DNA of 64,000 bases. Source: Pseudomonas indica NBRC 103045 (GTDB lineage Bacteria > Pseudomonadota > Gammaproteobacteria > Pseudomonadales > Pseudomonadaceae). The position numbers and the translations under genes are program-made. Every line of letters starts with the position of its first letter. The first letter of the stretch is position 1. Below the pieces are notes generated by a model. It saw nothing but the letters and a program-made list of their open reading frames with translations. It was not told the origin of the DNA and made no database searches. Positions 19,607 through 29,121 of this stretch are shown here, in pieces. The DNA lies in contig NZ_BDAC01000011.1 in the NCBI RefSeq assembly GCF_002091635.1, positions 1-64,000 on the forward strand, given 5' to 3'.

Positions 19607-21613
19607 ATGTCCTTGCCCAAACACCATCTGGAACTGCTCAGCCCTGCCCGCGACGTGCAGATCGCCCGCGAGGCGATCCTGCATGGGGCCGATGCCGTGT
19701 ATATCGGCGGGCCGAGCTTCGGGGCGCGGCACAATGCCTGCAACGAGGTGAGCGATATCGCCCAGTTGGTGGAATTCGCCCGCCGCTACCACGCGCGGGT
19801 GTTCACCACGCTCAACACCATCTTCCATGACGATGAGCTGGAGCAGGTGCGCACCCTGGTGCACCAGCTCTATGACGCCGGCGTGGATGCACTGATCGTG
19901 CAGGACATGGGCATCCTCGAGCTGGACATCCCGCCCATCGAGCTGCACGCCAGCACCCAGACGGACATCCGCACCCTGGAGCGGGCGAAGTTCCTCGACC
20001 AGGCCGGTTTCTCCCAACTGGTGCTGGCCCGCGAGCTGAACCTGAAGGAAATCCGCGCCATCGCCGACGAGACGGACGCGGCCATCGAGTTCTTCATCCA
20101 TGGCGCACTGTGCGTGGCCTTTTCCGGGCAGTGCTACATCTCCCACGCGCAGACCGGCCGCAGCGCCAACCGGGGCGACTGCTCCCAGGCCTGCCGCCTG
20201 CCCTACACCCTGAAGGACGACCAGGGCCGCGTGGTGGCCTATGAAAAGCACCTGCTGTCGATGAAGGACAACAACCAGAGCGCCAACCTGCGCGCCCTGG
20301 TGGACGCCGGCGTGCGCTCGTTCAAGATCGAGGGGCGCTACAAGGACATGGGCTACGTGAAGAACATCACCGCCTATTACCGCCAGCGCCTGGACGAGAT
20401 TCTCGAAGACCGCCCGGACCTGGCCCGTGCTTCCAGCGGCCGTACCGAGCACTTCTTCGTGCCCGATCCGGAAAAGACCTTCCACCGCGGCAGCACCGAT
20501 TACTTCGTCAACGAGCGCAAGGTCGATATCGGCGCCTTCGATTCCCCCACCTTCACCGGGCTGCCGGTGGGCCATGTGGAGAAGGTGAACAAGCGCGATC
20601 TGATCGCTATCACCCAGGCGCCGCTGTCCAACGGCGACGGCCTCAATGTGCTGGTGAAGCGTAAGGTGGTGGGCTTTCGCGCCAACATCGCGGAGCTGAA
20701 AGGCGAGTTCATGGAAGACGGCGAGAAGCGCTGGCGCTACCGGGTGGAGCCGAACGAGATGCCCGAGGCGCTGGCCCGGCTGCGGCCGGACCATCCGCTC
20801 AATCGTAATCTGGATCACGACTGGCAGCAGGCGCTGCTGAAGACCTCCGCCGAACGCCGCATCGGTGTGCGCTGGCAGGCGACACTGCGCGAGGAGCGTC
20901 TGGAGCTGACCGCCACCAGCGAGGAAGGCGTGAGCGCCACGGTGCGGCTGGATGGCCCCTTCGGCGCGGCGAACAAGCCGGAGCAGGCTCTGGAGCAGTT
21001 GCGCGACCTGCTGACCCAGTTGGGCACCACCATTTATCACGCCGAGGGCGTCGAGCTGGATGCGCCGCAAGCGTTCTTCATCCCTGCTTCTCAGCTCAAG
21101 GCGCTGCGTCGCGAGGCCATCGAGGCGCTCACCGAAGCCCGCGTGGCCGCCCACCCGCGTGGCGGGCGCAAGGCGGAGAGCGATCCGCCGCCGGTGTACC
21201 CGGAGGCACATCTGTCGTTCCTCGCCAACGTCTATAACCAGAAGGCCCGCGACTTTTACCACCGCCACGGCGTGCAACTGATCGACGCGGCCTACGAGGC
21301 GCACGAGGAAACCGGCGAGGTGCCGGTGATGATCACCAAGCACTGCCTGCGCTTCTCCTTCAACCTATGTCCGAAGCAGGCCAAGGGCGTCACCGGCGTG
21401 CGCACCAAGGTCGCGCCGATGCAGCTGGTGCACGGCGATGAGGTGCTGACGCTGAAATTCGACTGCAAGCCGTGCGAGATGCACGTGGTCGGCAAGATCA
21501 AAGGCCACATCCTCGACCTGCCCCAGCCCGGCAGCGCGGCCGGCCAAGTCGTTGCCAGCATTACGCCTGAAGATCTGTTGAAGACCATCCGTAACCGTCC
21601 TGGGCGGGCGTGA
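19607..21613 (+). CDS. rlhA: U32 family protein, 23S rRNA cytidine hydroxylase RlhA
   Basis: 668 aa, similar in length to E. coli RlhA (YdcP), which with prephenate hydroxylates C2501 of 23S rRNA. The U32 core is at the N-terminus: LELLSPARDVQIAREAILHG, the stretch EFFIHGALCVAFSGQCY, then RSANRGDCSQACR with Cys residues that fit an iron-sulfur site, and FKIEGRYKDMGYVKNI. A C-terminal domain has more Cys (LRFSFNLCPK, DCKPCEMH). The frame is open from 19538, but ATG 19607 follows AAGAAG and gives the family start MSLPKHHLELLSPA. It is a housekeeping gene. Confidence 0.88.
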   Translation: MSLPKHHLELLSPARDVQIAREAILHGADAVYIGGPSFGARHNACNEVSDIAQLVEFARRYHARVFTTLNTIFHDDELEQVRTLVHQLYDAGVDALIVQDMGILELDIPPIELHASTQTDIRTLERAKFLDQAGFSQLVLARELNLKEIRAIADETDAAIEFFIHGALCVAFSGQCYISHAQTGRSANRGDCSQACRLPYTLKDDQGRVVAYEKHLLSMKDNNQSANLRALVDAGVRSFKIEGRYKDMGYVKNITAYYRQRLDEILEDRPDLARASSGRTEHFFVPDPEKTFHRGSTDYFVNERKVDIGAFDSPTFTGLPVGHVEKVNKRDLIAITQAPLSNGDGLNVLVKRKVVGFRANIAELKGEFMEDGEKRWRYRVEPNEMPEALARLRPDHPLNRNLDHDWQQALLKTSAERRIGVRWQATLREERLELTATSEEGVSATVRLDGPFGAANKPEQALEQLRDLLTQLGTTIYHAEGVELDAPQAFFIPASQLKALRREAIEALTEARVAAHPRGGRKAESDPPPVYPEAHLSFLANVYNQKARDFYHRHGVQLIDAAYEAHEETGEVPVMITKHCLRFSFNLCPKQAKGVTGVRTKVAPMQLVHGDEVLTLKFDCKPCEMHVVGKIKGHILDLPQPGSAAGQVVASITPEDLLKTIRNRPGRA

Positions 21614-21672
21614 CGGGCTGAGACTTCTGGTCCGTGAGCAAACCGGGCGCTATGCGTAAGGCCGAAAATCCG

Positions 21673-21712
21673 CCCCCTCACCCCAGCCCTCTCCCCAGAG
21701 GGGCGAGGGGGC
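21673..21712. repeat. CCCTCTCCCC-type extragenic repeat
   Basis: CCCCCTCACCCCAGCCCTCT and CCCCAGAGGGGCGAGGGGGC, the same family as at 23-47 and 6286-6560. It lies just after rlhA. A second short repeat with GTAGGGGCGAATTTATTCGC at 21739-21759 resembles sequences at about 59602-59622 and 63490-63507. Confidence 0.65.
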
Positions 21713-21807
21713 AATTCGTGTGGGCTCACAGCTTTCGTGTAGGGGCGAATTTATTCGCCTGGCGGAGCATCACCGTTCTACCCAAATGCCATGGCCCAAG
21801 CCGCCAC

Positions 21808-22659
21808 TCAAGGCGTGCCGAACACCGCCGTCCAATAGATGCCCGCGTCGCTCTTCGGGTCCACTGCGTAGGCCGCGCCTACTTCGCTGAACTGCGGGTT
21901 CATCAGCACGGCGCAATGGCCGGGGCTGGCCAGCCAGCCGTCGACCACCTTGCGGGCGGTGTCGAGGCCGGCGGCGATGTTTTCGCCGATCTGCCGGCCG
22001 TTGTAGCCGGCCAGCTCCGCCCGGTCGCCAGGGGTGCGGCCGTCGCGGTCGCGGTGGTCGAAGAAGTTGCCGTTGGCCATGGCCCGGCTGTGCGATTCGG
22101 CAGCCGAGCCGAGGGCGGCGTTCCAGGTCAGGGGGGCTGCCGCGCTGAACGACTGGCCGCCACACTGGCGCGCCTGGGCGCGCGCCGTGTTGAGCTGTTC
22201 GAGCAGTTGCTGCCCTTCCGCTTGCCAATCGCCCAGGCGCCCGGTTAGCAGGGGGCGCGCCAGCACGATGCGCCAGTCACGGTCTTGTCGGCTCACGCCG
22301 ATATCGACGAACTGTGGATCGAGCACCACCTGGCAGAAGGTCTCCCGCAACGCCTTCATGGCCGACTGCGCATCGCGCGGGCCGGACAGGCTGATCGCCT
22401 GGACGTTGACCATCGGGTAGCCGGTACCGGCCAGCGCCTGCTGCAAATCCCCCACGCCACCGGCCGACAGCACCAGGCGCGAATCGGGCGCCAGCGGCGG
22501 CAGCGGTTCCGAGGCGCGGCCGGCACAACGCTGGACTTCGCTGCGGTAGACATTGATCGCTTCGACGAGCTGCGCTTCCTCGGCCGCCACGGCGGCAGCG
22601 CTGGCGACCAGCCCCAGCCACAGTGCAGCGAAGCATGAAAGGAACGACATGGCGCGCAT
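21808..22659 (-). CDS. CAP-domain (SCP-like, YkwD-type) secreted protein
   Basis: 283 aa with a signal peptide (about 1-25). The C-terminal ~130 residues form a CAP domain: LEQLNTARAQARQCG, LTWNAALGSAAESHSRAMA, FFDHRDRDGRTPGDRAELAGY, IGENIAAG and VDGWLASPGHCAVLMNPQFSEVG. The N-terminal ~120 residues form a separate, unrecognised domain. Bacterial CAP proteins are secreted and their activity is mostly undefined. ATG 22659 follows AAGGAGA and is preferred to an in-frame ATG ten codons earlier. It is divergent from the 133-aa gene. Confidence 0.85.
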   Translation of the reverse strand: MRAMSFLSCFAALWLGLVASAAAVAAEEAQLVEAINVYRSEVQRCAGRASEPLPPLAPDSRLVLSAGGVGDLQQALAGTGYPMVNVQAISLSGPRDAQSAMKALRETFCQVVLDPQFVDIGVSRQDRDWRIVLARPLLTGRLGDWQAEGQQLLEQLNTARAQARQCGGQSFSAAAPLTWNAALGSAAESHSRAMANGNFFDHRDRDGRTPGDRAELAGYNGRQIGENIAAGLDTARKVVDGWLASPGHCAVLMNPQFSEVGAAYAVDPKSDAGIYWTAVFGTP

Positions 22660-22788
22660 GGAACTCTCCTTCGACCTGATTGCAGCCATGATGCGGGACG
22701 GAGCCGTCTCGCGCCATGGCTGGATTGCCGCGTGGAATGATCACCGGCCATGGGCAATCCCGCAGCCAGCTGGCTATGATCATGCGTC

Positions 22789-23190
22789 ATGACCCAGTCA
22801 CCGCCCCTCCGCTCCCCCTGCCCGCCCGGCACCTGCAACTGCGGGCGCGAGCAGTTGCTGGAAACGCCCGGCAGCGACGTACGCATCCTGTTGCTGACCC
22901 GCAACGAGGAAAAGCGTCTGCTCGAGCGGCTGGAAAACCTGCGCAGCCTGGACGACTTGCGCCACCTGCAACGGCGGATGTACGAACAACTCGGCATCCG
23001 CCTGAGCATCGAGCCCGGCTACAACGAGGTGCGCACCATGCGCGGCTTCGACATCCGCCTCGACGAACATCCCGGCCTGTGCCGCAAGACCCGCCAGTCG
23101 ATCCCCGCCGCCGTCCGCCGTGGGTTGGAGAAACACCCCGAAATCGCCTACCGCCTGCTCGACGCCCACGACCTGCTGCGCGATGCCTGA
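22789..23190 (+). CDS. Conserved hypothetical with CPPGTCNCGRE motif
   Basis: 133 aa, soluble. The N-terminus has three close Cys residues in CPPGTCNCGREQLL, which could bind metal; a fourth is in HPGLCRKTRQSIP. The middle is helical (EEKRLLERLENLRSLDDLRHLQRRMYEQLG). I recall similar proteins in other Pseudomonas but no function. It is transcribed away from the CAP gene. Confidence 0.65.
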   Translation: MTQSPPLRSPCPPGTCNCGREQLLETPGSDVRILLLTRNEEKRLLERLENLRSLDDLRHLQRRMYEQLGIRLSIEPGYNEVRTMRGFDIRLDEHPGLCRKTRQSIPAAVRRGLEKHPEIAYRLLDAHDLLRDA

Positions 23191-23204
23191 GTCCCAAACC
23201 ACCT

Positions 23205-23228
23205 GTAGGAGCCAGCTCTGCTGGCGAA
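23205..23228 (+). repeat. REP-like element, GTAGGAGCCAGCTCTGCTGG family
   Basis: Same 24 bases as 111-134, lying between the 133-aa gene and the lipoprotein gene. Confidence 0.75.
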
Positions 23229-23317
23229 AGAAAATCTGGATGAGTGAAGCGCGATCCGAGCCAAGAGATCATTGTGCTAGCATCCTGCGCCCTTCATTTA
23301 TCCCGAACGGACTCATC

Positions 23318-23866
23318 ATGCTCAATCGCTTCATTCCCTTTGCCGCTGCCACCCTGATTCTCCAGGGATGCGGTGTTTCCATGCCTCGCTACGAGCCGAA
23401 CTTCGACAACGTGCAGACACTGAAAAGCCAGGCTCCGCTGGTCAAGCTCGGCTCATCCGAAGTCGTGGCCGATTCGGGCCAGGACTCGCTGTCTGCCCGT
23501 GCCAACCCGATCCGCAGCCCGGAAGGCTCGGTAAGCAAGCATGTGCAGAATGCGCTGGAAAGCGAGCTGCGCCTGGCTGGCCTGCTCGACCCGGCGTCAG
23601 CGCGCCGCTTGGATGTGCGCCTGCGCCGTAGCGAGTTGAACGCGCCAATTGGAACCGGTAACGGCGTAATCAGCGCGGATTTCGATCTGCGTGACGGCGA
23701 CCGCTCGCTGTACCGCAGCAACAAGACGGTCAGCGATACCTGGGACAGCGATTTCGTGGGCGCCATCGCCATCCCGGCTGCGGCGAACGCCTTCAATCCG
23801 CTGGTCCGCAAGCTGCTGGCCGAACTCTATCGGGACCCAGCGTTCATCCAGGCGATGAAGGAATAG
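23318..23866 (+). CDS. Lipoprotein, unknown
   Basis: 182 aa. Lipobox LQGC gives a lipidated Cys at about 18. The mature domain starts with MPRYEPNFDNVQ and has alternating strands with an amphipathic segment HVQNALESELRLAGLLD, an arrangement seen in several outer-membrane-associated lipoproteins of similar size. The frame is open from 23120; ATG 23318 is chosen because it begins the signal peptide. It converges on another lipoprotein gene across a GC-rich hairpin. Confidence 0.65.
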   Translation: MLNRFIPFAAATLILQGCGVSMPRYEPNFDNVQTLKSQAPLVKLGSSEVVADSGQDSLSARANPIRSPEGSVSKHVQNALESELRLAGLLDPASARRLDVRLRRSELNAPIGTGNGVISADFDLRDGDRSLYRSNKTVSDTWDSDFVGAIAIPAAANAFNPLVRKLLAELYRDPAFIQAMKE

Positions 23867-23876
23867 AAACGGACAT

Positions 23877-23901
23877 CGGCGCGCCCGCAACGGGCGCGCC
23901 G
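23877..23901. terminator. Bidirectional stem-loop between convergent lipoprotein genes
   Basis: CGGCGCGCCCG pairs perfectly with CGGGCGCGCCG around CAA. It sits between two convergent stops, so it may serve both strands, though without a T-run. Confidence 0.6.
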
Positions 23902-23908
23902 AACCCGG

Positions 23909-24538
23909 TCAACCGCGAAGCGGAAAAGGAATCTGCGCGTATTTCAGGGTCTGCCGATCGACCATCCGCTTCAGCAGGGCCGTGAGCTGGCGACGGAAGC
24001 TGTCGTTAACCGCTTCGGCCGGCGTGTAACCCATCATCGGAATGAACACGAGGCCAATCCAGGTACGGATCGACTCGTCGTTCCGCTCATTGGATACCGG
24101 CTGCCCTTCCGGATCGAGCACTTGCAACGTCATGGCGTATTCGTCTTTCACCGTGGCCGGAATCACCAGGAAGGTGAAACCGGAGATGAAGCCACCGATC
24201 ATGGCCGCGCCAGTCGAGCCGCTGTTATACACGTCCAGCTTGAGGGTGTAGTCGCCCGGTTGTTTCTGGAATTCGTCCAGGGTGTAGCGGCTGAACAGAC
24301 CGGAGTCGCGAAGCGTAGCCTCCAGTTGAGGCTTGAGCATGTCTCGTGCCTGGGGAAGCGCTATGGCCTTGGGGTCGCCGGCTTTGCCTTGGTAGAACGT
24401 GAAGTCCACGAACACGCTGGGGCGTTGCTGGTAGCTGGCCATAGACGGCAGCTGGGTTTCCGGAACCTTGTCGCCGGGAAAGCTGGCACAGCCAGTCAGA
24501 GCAAGGACCAGTGCCATGCCCAACATCTTCAGCTTCAT
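23909..24538 (-). CDS. Lipoprotein, unknown
   Basis: 209 aa. Lipobox LTGC gives the lipidated Cys at about 17. The mature part has KPQLEATLRDSGLFSRYTL and a Gly-rich hydrophobic stretch (GGFISGFTFLVIPATV) that may contact the membrane. The architecture, a helix followed by strands, is broadly like the convergent neighbour, so they may be distant relatives; this was not tested. ATG 24538. Confidence 0.65.
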   Translation of the reverse strand: MKLKMLGMALVLALTGCASFPGDKVPETQLPSMASYQQRPSVFVDFTFYQGKAGDPKAIALPQARDMLKPQLEATLRDSGLFSRYTLDEFQKQPGDYTLKLDVYNSGSTGAAMIGGFISGFTFLVIPATVKDEYAMTLQVLDPEGQPVSNERNDESIRTWIGLVFIPMMGYTPAEAVNDSFRRQLTALLKRMVDRQTLKYAQIPFPLRG

Positions 24539-24843
24539 TTCGATTCTTCCTTGTCAGATAGGGGTTTCCGCCGCTCCAGGCTCCCCATCGCAGCGGAGGC
24601 GTCACTTTATTGAAGGACGGATCTAATATCAATTTGCCAACATTTCTCGTGAAGCGAAAAGGTCGCCACCTCACACTTCCGCCCCCGCCTCATGGTTGAG
24701 CCGGCCCGTTGCGACCGTTCAGCGGCTTGCCCCGCTCCGCTTCGAATCAAATCCCCAAGCTCCACTCTAAGCCGTGCCGTACCCTCCCGCGGAAGTTCGC
24801 CGTCTCCGCGTTTCCCATGGACATTGCGCAAGGAGATGCCCCT
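24539..24843. other. Divergent intergenic region before the sulfation locus
   Basis: 305 bases with no gene I can support. It must hold promoters for the lipoprotein gene (minus) and the beta-helix gene (plus). Part of it (24600-24660) is AT-richer than the surroundings. I see no convincing promoter hexamers or operator. Confidence 0.5.
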
Positions 24844-26196
24844 ATGTCCCGTTTCATTTCTTCGGCGTTCAAAGCAATTCCCTTCACGCTCCTCAGTGCT
24901 GCCGGCACGACGGCCGGGGCTGTCGATTTCCTGGTCACCACCGAGAAGGACCAGTTCGATGGGCAGTGCAATGCCCATTGCTCGCTACGCGATGCGGTGC
25001 AGGCGGCGAACGAGTTCCCCGGTGCGGACCGCATTCTGCTGGGGGCTGCGACGTACGTTCTCGATCGAGCGGCACCGGACGAGAACGGCATTCCTCTCGA
25101 GGAGGACGACAACCTGAATGGCGACCTGGATATCCGTGACGAACTGGTCATCCAGGGGCTCGGCGAAGCGCGTACGGAAATCCGCGGCGAAGCGTTGAAC
25201 GACCGGATCGTCGAGGTACGACCCGACGCCAAACTCACCCTCGCTCGACTGAAGATCAGCGGCGGAGCCGGCCACATCAACGGAGGCGCGCTGGAAAACC
25301 ACGGCGAAGCCATCCTGAACAGAGTGACGCTCAGCGATAACCAGGCCCTTGCCCGCAGGGCCGACGATCCGGGCAACGGTGGCGCCATCGCCAACTTCGG
25401 AACATTGGGGATTTTCTCGTCGATGCTCGTCAACAATGAAGCCAAGGCTGGAGAGGATACCGGCTATGGCGGCGCGCTGTTCAACCAGGGCGATGTGTTC
25501 GTGCGAGACACCCTGTTCAGGGATGGCCGTGCGAACAACGTCTGGGGAGAGAGTGGTTCAGGCGGGGCCATCTATAACGTCGGTCGGGTCGATATCGCCC
25601 GCAGTACCTTCATCGGCAACTGGGTGGGCGAATTCGGTAGAGGGGGCACGCTCGTCAATGATCGGGCAGGCGTTGTGAAATTGACCAACACCACCTTCAG
25701 CGACAACGTCGCCATATCGCCGGTGATCGTCAACGAACAGCCGAACCAGGCCGGCACTCCCAGCCTGGAGCTCGTTAACGTCACGGTCGTCGATAACATC
25801 GGTATCGGCGTTTACAACGGCGGCAGGCTGCGTATCCGCAACAGCCTTATCGCCGGTAACTGGGATGAGATGGGGGAATATACGTACCCCTGCTGGAACA
25901 GCGGCAATCGCTATCGGTACGAGGCTATCGGCCTGGTGCTGGGCAATGGCGGAGGCAACTGCTCTGCCGATCGCTACGTTGAAGAGCGCTACACCCTCAC
26001 CCGCCTGGTCCATCCGTTGACCGCGTTCGACGAACGCACCTACGTCCATGCGCTGCGCTACAACAGCATGGCCCTGGACGCCGGGATCGGCTCCTGCACC
26101 AGCCACGACCAGCGCCGCCGTCCGCGCCCGCGTGACGGCGATGGAGACGGCGTAGCGGTGTGCGACCTGGGGGCCTACGAACGGGCCAGGCCCTGA
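24844..26196 (+). CDS. Secreted CSLREA / beta-helix protein, paralogue 1
   Basis: 450 aa with a signal peptide (about 1-23). The mature N-terminus has the CSLREA-type motif CSLRDAVQAANEFPGADRI. The body is built of right-handed beta-helix coils with repeated GGALxNxG and VRDTLFRDG-type turns. The C-terminus ends with the choice-of-anchor-Q-like segment ALDAGIGSC...[15 protein letters not shown]. It is probably exported and extracellular or surface-bound. ATG 24844 follows AAGGAG; the frame is open further up. It is the first of seven same-strand genes with sulfation enzymes and has a close paralogue next door. Confidence 0.85.
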   Translation: MSRFISSAFKAIPFTLLSAAGTTAGAVDFLVTTEKDQFDGQCNAHCSLRDAVQAANEFPGADRILLGAATYVLDRAAPDENGIPLEEDDNLNGDLDIRDELVIQGLGEARTEIRGEALNDRIVEVRPDAKLTLARLKISGGAGHINGGALENHGEAILNRVTLSDNQALARRADDPGNGGAIANFGTLGIFSSMLVNNEAKAGEDTGYGGALFNQGDVFVRDTLFRDGRANNVWGESGSGGAIYNVGRVDIARSTFIGNWVGEFGRGGTLVNDRAGVVKLTNTTFSDNVAISPVIVNEQPNQAGTPSLELVNVTVVDNIGIGVYNGGRLRIRNSLIAGNWDEMGEYTYPCWNSGNRYRYEAIGLVLGNGGGNCSADRYVEERYTLTRLVHPLTAFDERTYVHALRYNSMALDAGIGSCTSHDQRRRPRPRDGDGDGVAVCDLGAYERARP

Positions 26197-26268
26197 GCGG
26201 ACACCAACCGAGCCCCGCGCAGGCGGGGCCCTCTCTTCCTGTCTCCGCCACGTCAAGGAGATGCCACC

Positions 26269-27627
26269 ATGCTCCGCCTCCATTCGTTGACAACCCTGCC
26301 GGCAGCCTGCCTGGCGCTGACCAGCACGACGCTCCTGGCCGCCGATTTCATCCCCACCACCGACCGCGACGAATTCGATGGCCTCTGCAACGCCCATTGC
26401 TCCCTGCGCGATGCCGTGCACGCGGCGAACGGCCTGCCGGGGGCGGATCGCATTCTGCTCGATGGCACCTATGTCCTCAGCCGAGCGGCCCCGGAAGGCG
26501 TTCCGCCCGACGAGGACGACAACCTCACCGGCGATCTGGATATCCGCGATGAGCTGGTCATTCGCGGCCGAAGCGAGGCGCTCAGCGGGGTTCGTGGGGA
26601 GGGCCTGAACGACCGGCTTGTCGAGGTGCAGCCCGGCGCCCGGCTCACCCTCAAACGGTTGACGCTCGGCGGCGGCGCGACCAGCCAGTACGGCGGTGCG
26701 CTGGAGAACCATGGGGAAACCCTCCTCAACCGGGTCACCGTCACCGGCAACGAGGCGGATGCCGGGCTCGCCGGCGAGGGGCAGGTCGGCAGCGGTCACG
26801 GCGGCGCCGTGGCCAACTTCGGCACGCTGGGCATCTACGCCTCGACCTTCAGCGATAACCGCGCCGATGGCGGCAATGAGGAAGAAGGCCGGGGCGGCGC
26901 ATTGTTCAACCAGGGAACGCTGCTGGTCCGCGACTCGCTGTTCCGCGGCAACCGTGCCGAAGGCGGCTGGGAGGAAGGCGGTCGCGGTGGCGCGCTGTTC
27001 AACCTGGGGCAGGCGGATCTGGCGCGCAGCACCTTCATGCAGAACAGGATCGGTGAGTACGGCCGGGCCAGCGCCTTGCTCAACGCCGGAGTCGGGCAAC
27101 TGAAAGTGACCAATTCCACCCTCAGCCAGAATGCGCCGGTGCACGGGGCCGGCGTGATCACCAACGAGGCACAGGACGCCGCAGGAACGCCCCGGCTACA
27201 ACTGATCAACGTCACCCTGGCCGATAACCTCGGACTCGGCCTGTTCAACGGCGGCGACCTGCTGATCCGCAACAGCCTGATCGCCGGCAACACCGACGGC
27301 TGGGGCGGCTACGCAACCCAATGCCAGAACTTCGGTACCACCTACACCTACCGGGCCGTGGGCCTGTTGCTCGGCACCACAGCGGGCAACTGCACCGGCG
27401 AGCGCTCTATCGAGAACCGCTACACGCTCACTCGCCTGCTCCACCCGCTCTCGGCCTTCGACAAACGCACCTACGTGCATGCGCTGCGGCAGGGCAGCCT
27501 GGCGCTGGATGCGGGGATCGGCTCCTGCACCTCGCACGATCAACGCCGCCGTCCGCGCCCCCGCGATGGCGATGGAGACGGCGTAGCGGTGTGCGACCTG
27601 GGGGCCTATGAACGGGCCAGGCCGTAG
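26269..27627 (+). CDS. Secreted CSLREA / beta-helix protein, paralogue 2
   Basis: 452 aa with a signal peptide (about 1-24, TTLLAA). It has the same layout as the gene before: CSLRDAVHAANGLPGADRI, LDIRDELVIRG, beta-helix coils with GGALENHGETLLNRV and GGALFNQGTLLVRDSLFRG, and a C-terminal end [15 protein letters not shown]. The 3' ends of the two genes are nearly identical in DNA, pointing to recent duplication or gene conversion. AAGGAG precedes the ATG, and only 72 bases separate the genes. Possible roles are surface protein, carbohydrate-active enzyme or sulfation target; none is shown. Confidence 0.85.
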   Translation: MLRLHSLTTLPAACLALTSTTLLAADFIPTTDRDEFDGLCNAHCSLRDAVHAANGLPGADRILLDGTYVLSRAAPEGVPPDEDDNLTGDLDIRDELVIRGRSEALSGVRGEGLNDRLVEVQPGARLTLKRLTLGGGATSQYGGALENHGETLLNRVTVTGNEADAGLAGEGQVGSGHGGAVANFGTLGIYASTFSDNRADGGNEEEGRGGALFNQGTLLVRDSLFRGNRAEGGWEEGGRGGALFNLGQADLARSTFMQNRIGEYGRASALLNAGVGQLKVTNSTLSQNAPVHGAGVITNEAQDAAGTPRLQLINVTLADNLGLGLFNGGDLLIRNSLIAGNTDGWGGYATQCQNFGTTYTYRAVGLLLGTTAGNCTGERSIENRYTLTRLLHPLSAFDKRTYVHALRQGSLALDAGIGSCTSHDQRRRPRPRDGDGDGVAVCDLGAYERARP

Positions 27628-27765
27628 GCTCGTGCCGCCATCCAGCCCTGCGGTTCGTCCAGGCGCAGCGCTGCCTTCTGAACACAACAGGACGATCAGG
27701 GTCCGACTCCATGGGTGCAGCCGAACGGCGCTCCCCCTTCCCGCTCAATGCACCCTGGAGGTTGG

Positions 27766-29121
27766 ATGGACAAGGCGGATCGCGCCGGCTTTGCCGTTTT
27801 CTGCGTGGCTATCGTGTTTCTCGCGTTCGTGGTCGGGGCGTTCCTGATGCTGTCCAGGACGTTCCCCTTCCGCTATTTCGACGACGCCTACAAGGCGGCC
27901 CAGGCGACCCTCAGCCAGTTATCGGCCACCGACCTGTACACCGAGACGCACCTGTGGCGCGAAGCACGCCGTAGCGAACGCGGCGTCACTCTGCACGATC
28001 CGCAGCGGGCCTACCCCGGCGTGACGCTGTATACCTCCGGCGATGGCAGTTACGCGCAACTGATCGACATGGACGGCAAGGTGCTGCACCGCTGGGAGCT
28101 GCCCTACCGCGAGATCTGGCAGGAGAACCCCGAGGGCCGTGCCCCGCGGCCGGAAGATCGGATCTACTGGGACAAGGCGCGCCTGCTGCCCAACGGTGAC
28201 TTGCTGGTGGTGATCACCGCCGACAACGACACGCCCTGGGGCTACGGGCTGATCCGCATCGACCGTGACTCGAAGCTGATCTGGGCCTACCACGGCGCGA
28301 CCCACCACGATCTGGTGCTCACCGACGACGGCCGCATCGTCACCCTGAGCCACGCCTTCAGCGAGGAGGACATTCCCGGCCTGCACGGCCTGGAGCAGCC
28401 CTGGCTGGACGACTTCCTGGTGACGCTGGACGCCGCGACCGGCCGCGAGCTGAGCAAGGTCTCGTTGGTGCGCGCCTTTCTCGATTCGCGCTACGCCGAG
28501 CCGCTGTACCAGACGCCCAGCTACGCCGTGGCCGACCCGCTGCACGCCAACAGCGTCGATTATCTGGACGCCGCGCGCAGCGCCGTTTTCGCCCCGGCCG
28601 CCGGTCGGCCCGGCCAGGTGCTGATCTCGTTCCGCAACATCAGCGCCGTCGCCCTGGTCGACCCGATATCCGGCACGCTCAGTTGGGCGACGCGCGGTCC
28701 GTGGATCGTCCAGCACGACGCGCGGGCCTTGCCCAACGGCAATCTCAGCCTCTTCGACAATGCCGGCAACTACCGCGAACGCAACATCTCGCGCCTCATC
28801 GAGGTGAACCCCAGCAGCCATGAAATTGTCTGGAGTTACGAGGGAGACGATGCGCACCCCTTCGAGAGCTATGTGCGCAGCTCTGCCGAGAGGCTGCCCA
28901 ACGGCAACCGGCTCGTGACCGAATCCGACGGCGGCCGGCTCTTCGAAGTGACGCCCGACGGCACGCTTGCCTGGGAGTTCGTCAACCCGGTGCGCGGAGG
29001 CGAGAACGACCGCTACATCCCCATCGTCTCCTCAGGACAGCGCCTCGCTTACGGAGAGCTCGACGCGGATTTTCGCCGCCTCCTCGATAGCCCTGAACAA
29101 GGTGAACGCCATGACCCCTGA
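27766..29121 (+). CDS. Membrane-anchored arylsulfotransferase (ASST)-like protein
   Basis: 451 aa. One N-terminal membrane helix (about 8-32) anchors a periplasmic beta-propeller. Family signatures: GVTLYTSGDGSYAQLIDMDG, ARLLPNGDLLVV, WAYHGATHHDLVLTDDGRIV (His of the HHD segment is the likely catalytic residue), VQHDARALPNGNLSLFDN and SSAERLPNGNRLVTES. ASST enzymes move a sulfate from a phenolic sulfate donor to another phenol without PAPS. ATG 27766 with GGAG upstream begins MDKADRAGF. Its last 11 bases overlap the next gene, so translation is coupled. Confidence 0.8.
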   Translation: MDKADRAGFAVFCVAIVFLAFVVGAFLMLSRTFPFRYFDDAYKAAQATLSQLSATDLYTETHLWREARRSERGVTLHDPQRAYPGVTLYTSGDGSYAQLIDMDGKVLHRWELPYREIWQENPEGRAPRPEDRIYWDKARLLPNGDLLVVITADNDTPWGYGLIRIDRDSKLIWAYHGATHHDLVLTDDGRIVTLSHAFSEEDIPGLHGLEQPWLDDFLVTLDAATGRELSKVSLVRAFLDSRYAEPLYQTPSYAVADPLHANSVDYLDAARSAVFAPAAGRPGQVLISFRNISAVALVDPISGTLSWATRGPWIVQHDARALPNGNLSLFDNAGNYRERNISRLIEVNPSSHEIVWSYEGDDAHPFESYVRSSAERLPNGNRLVTESDGGRLFEVTPDGTLAWEFVNPVRGGENDRYIPIVSSGQRLAYGELDADFRRLLDSPEQGERHDP

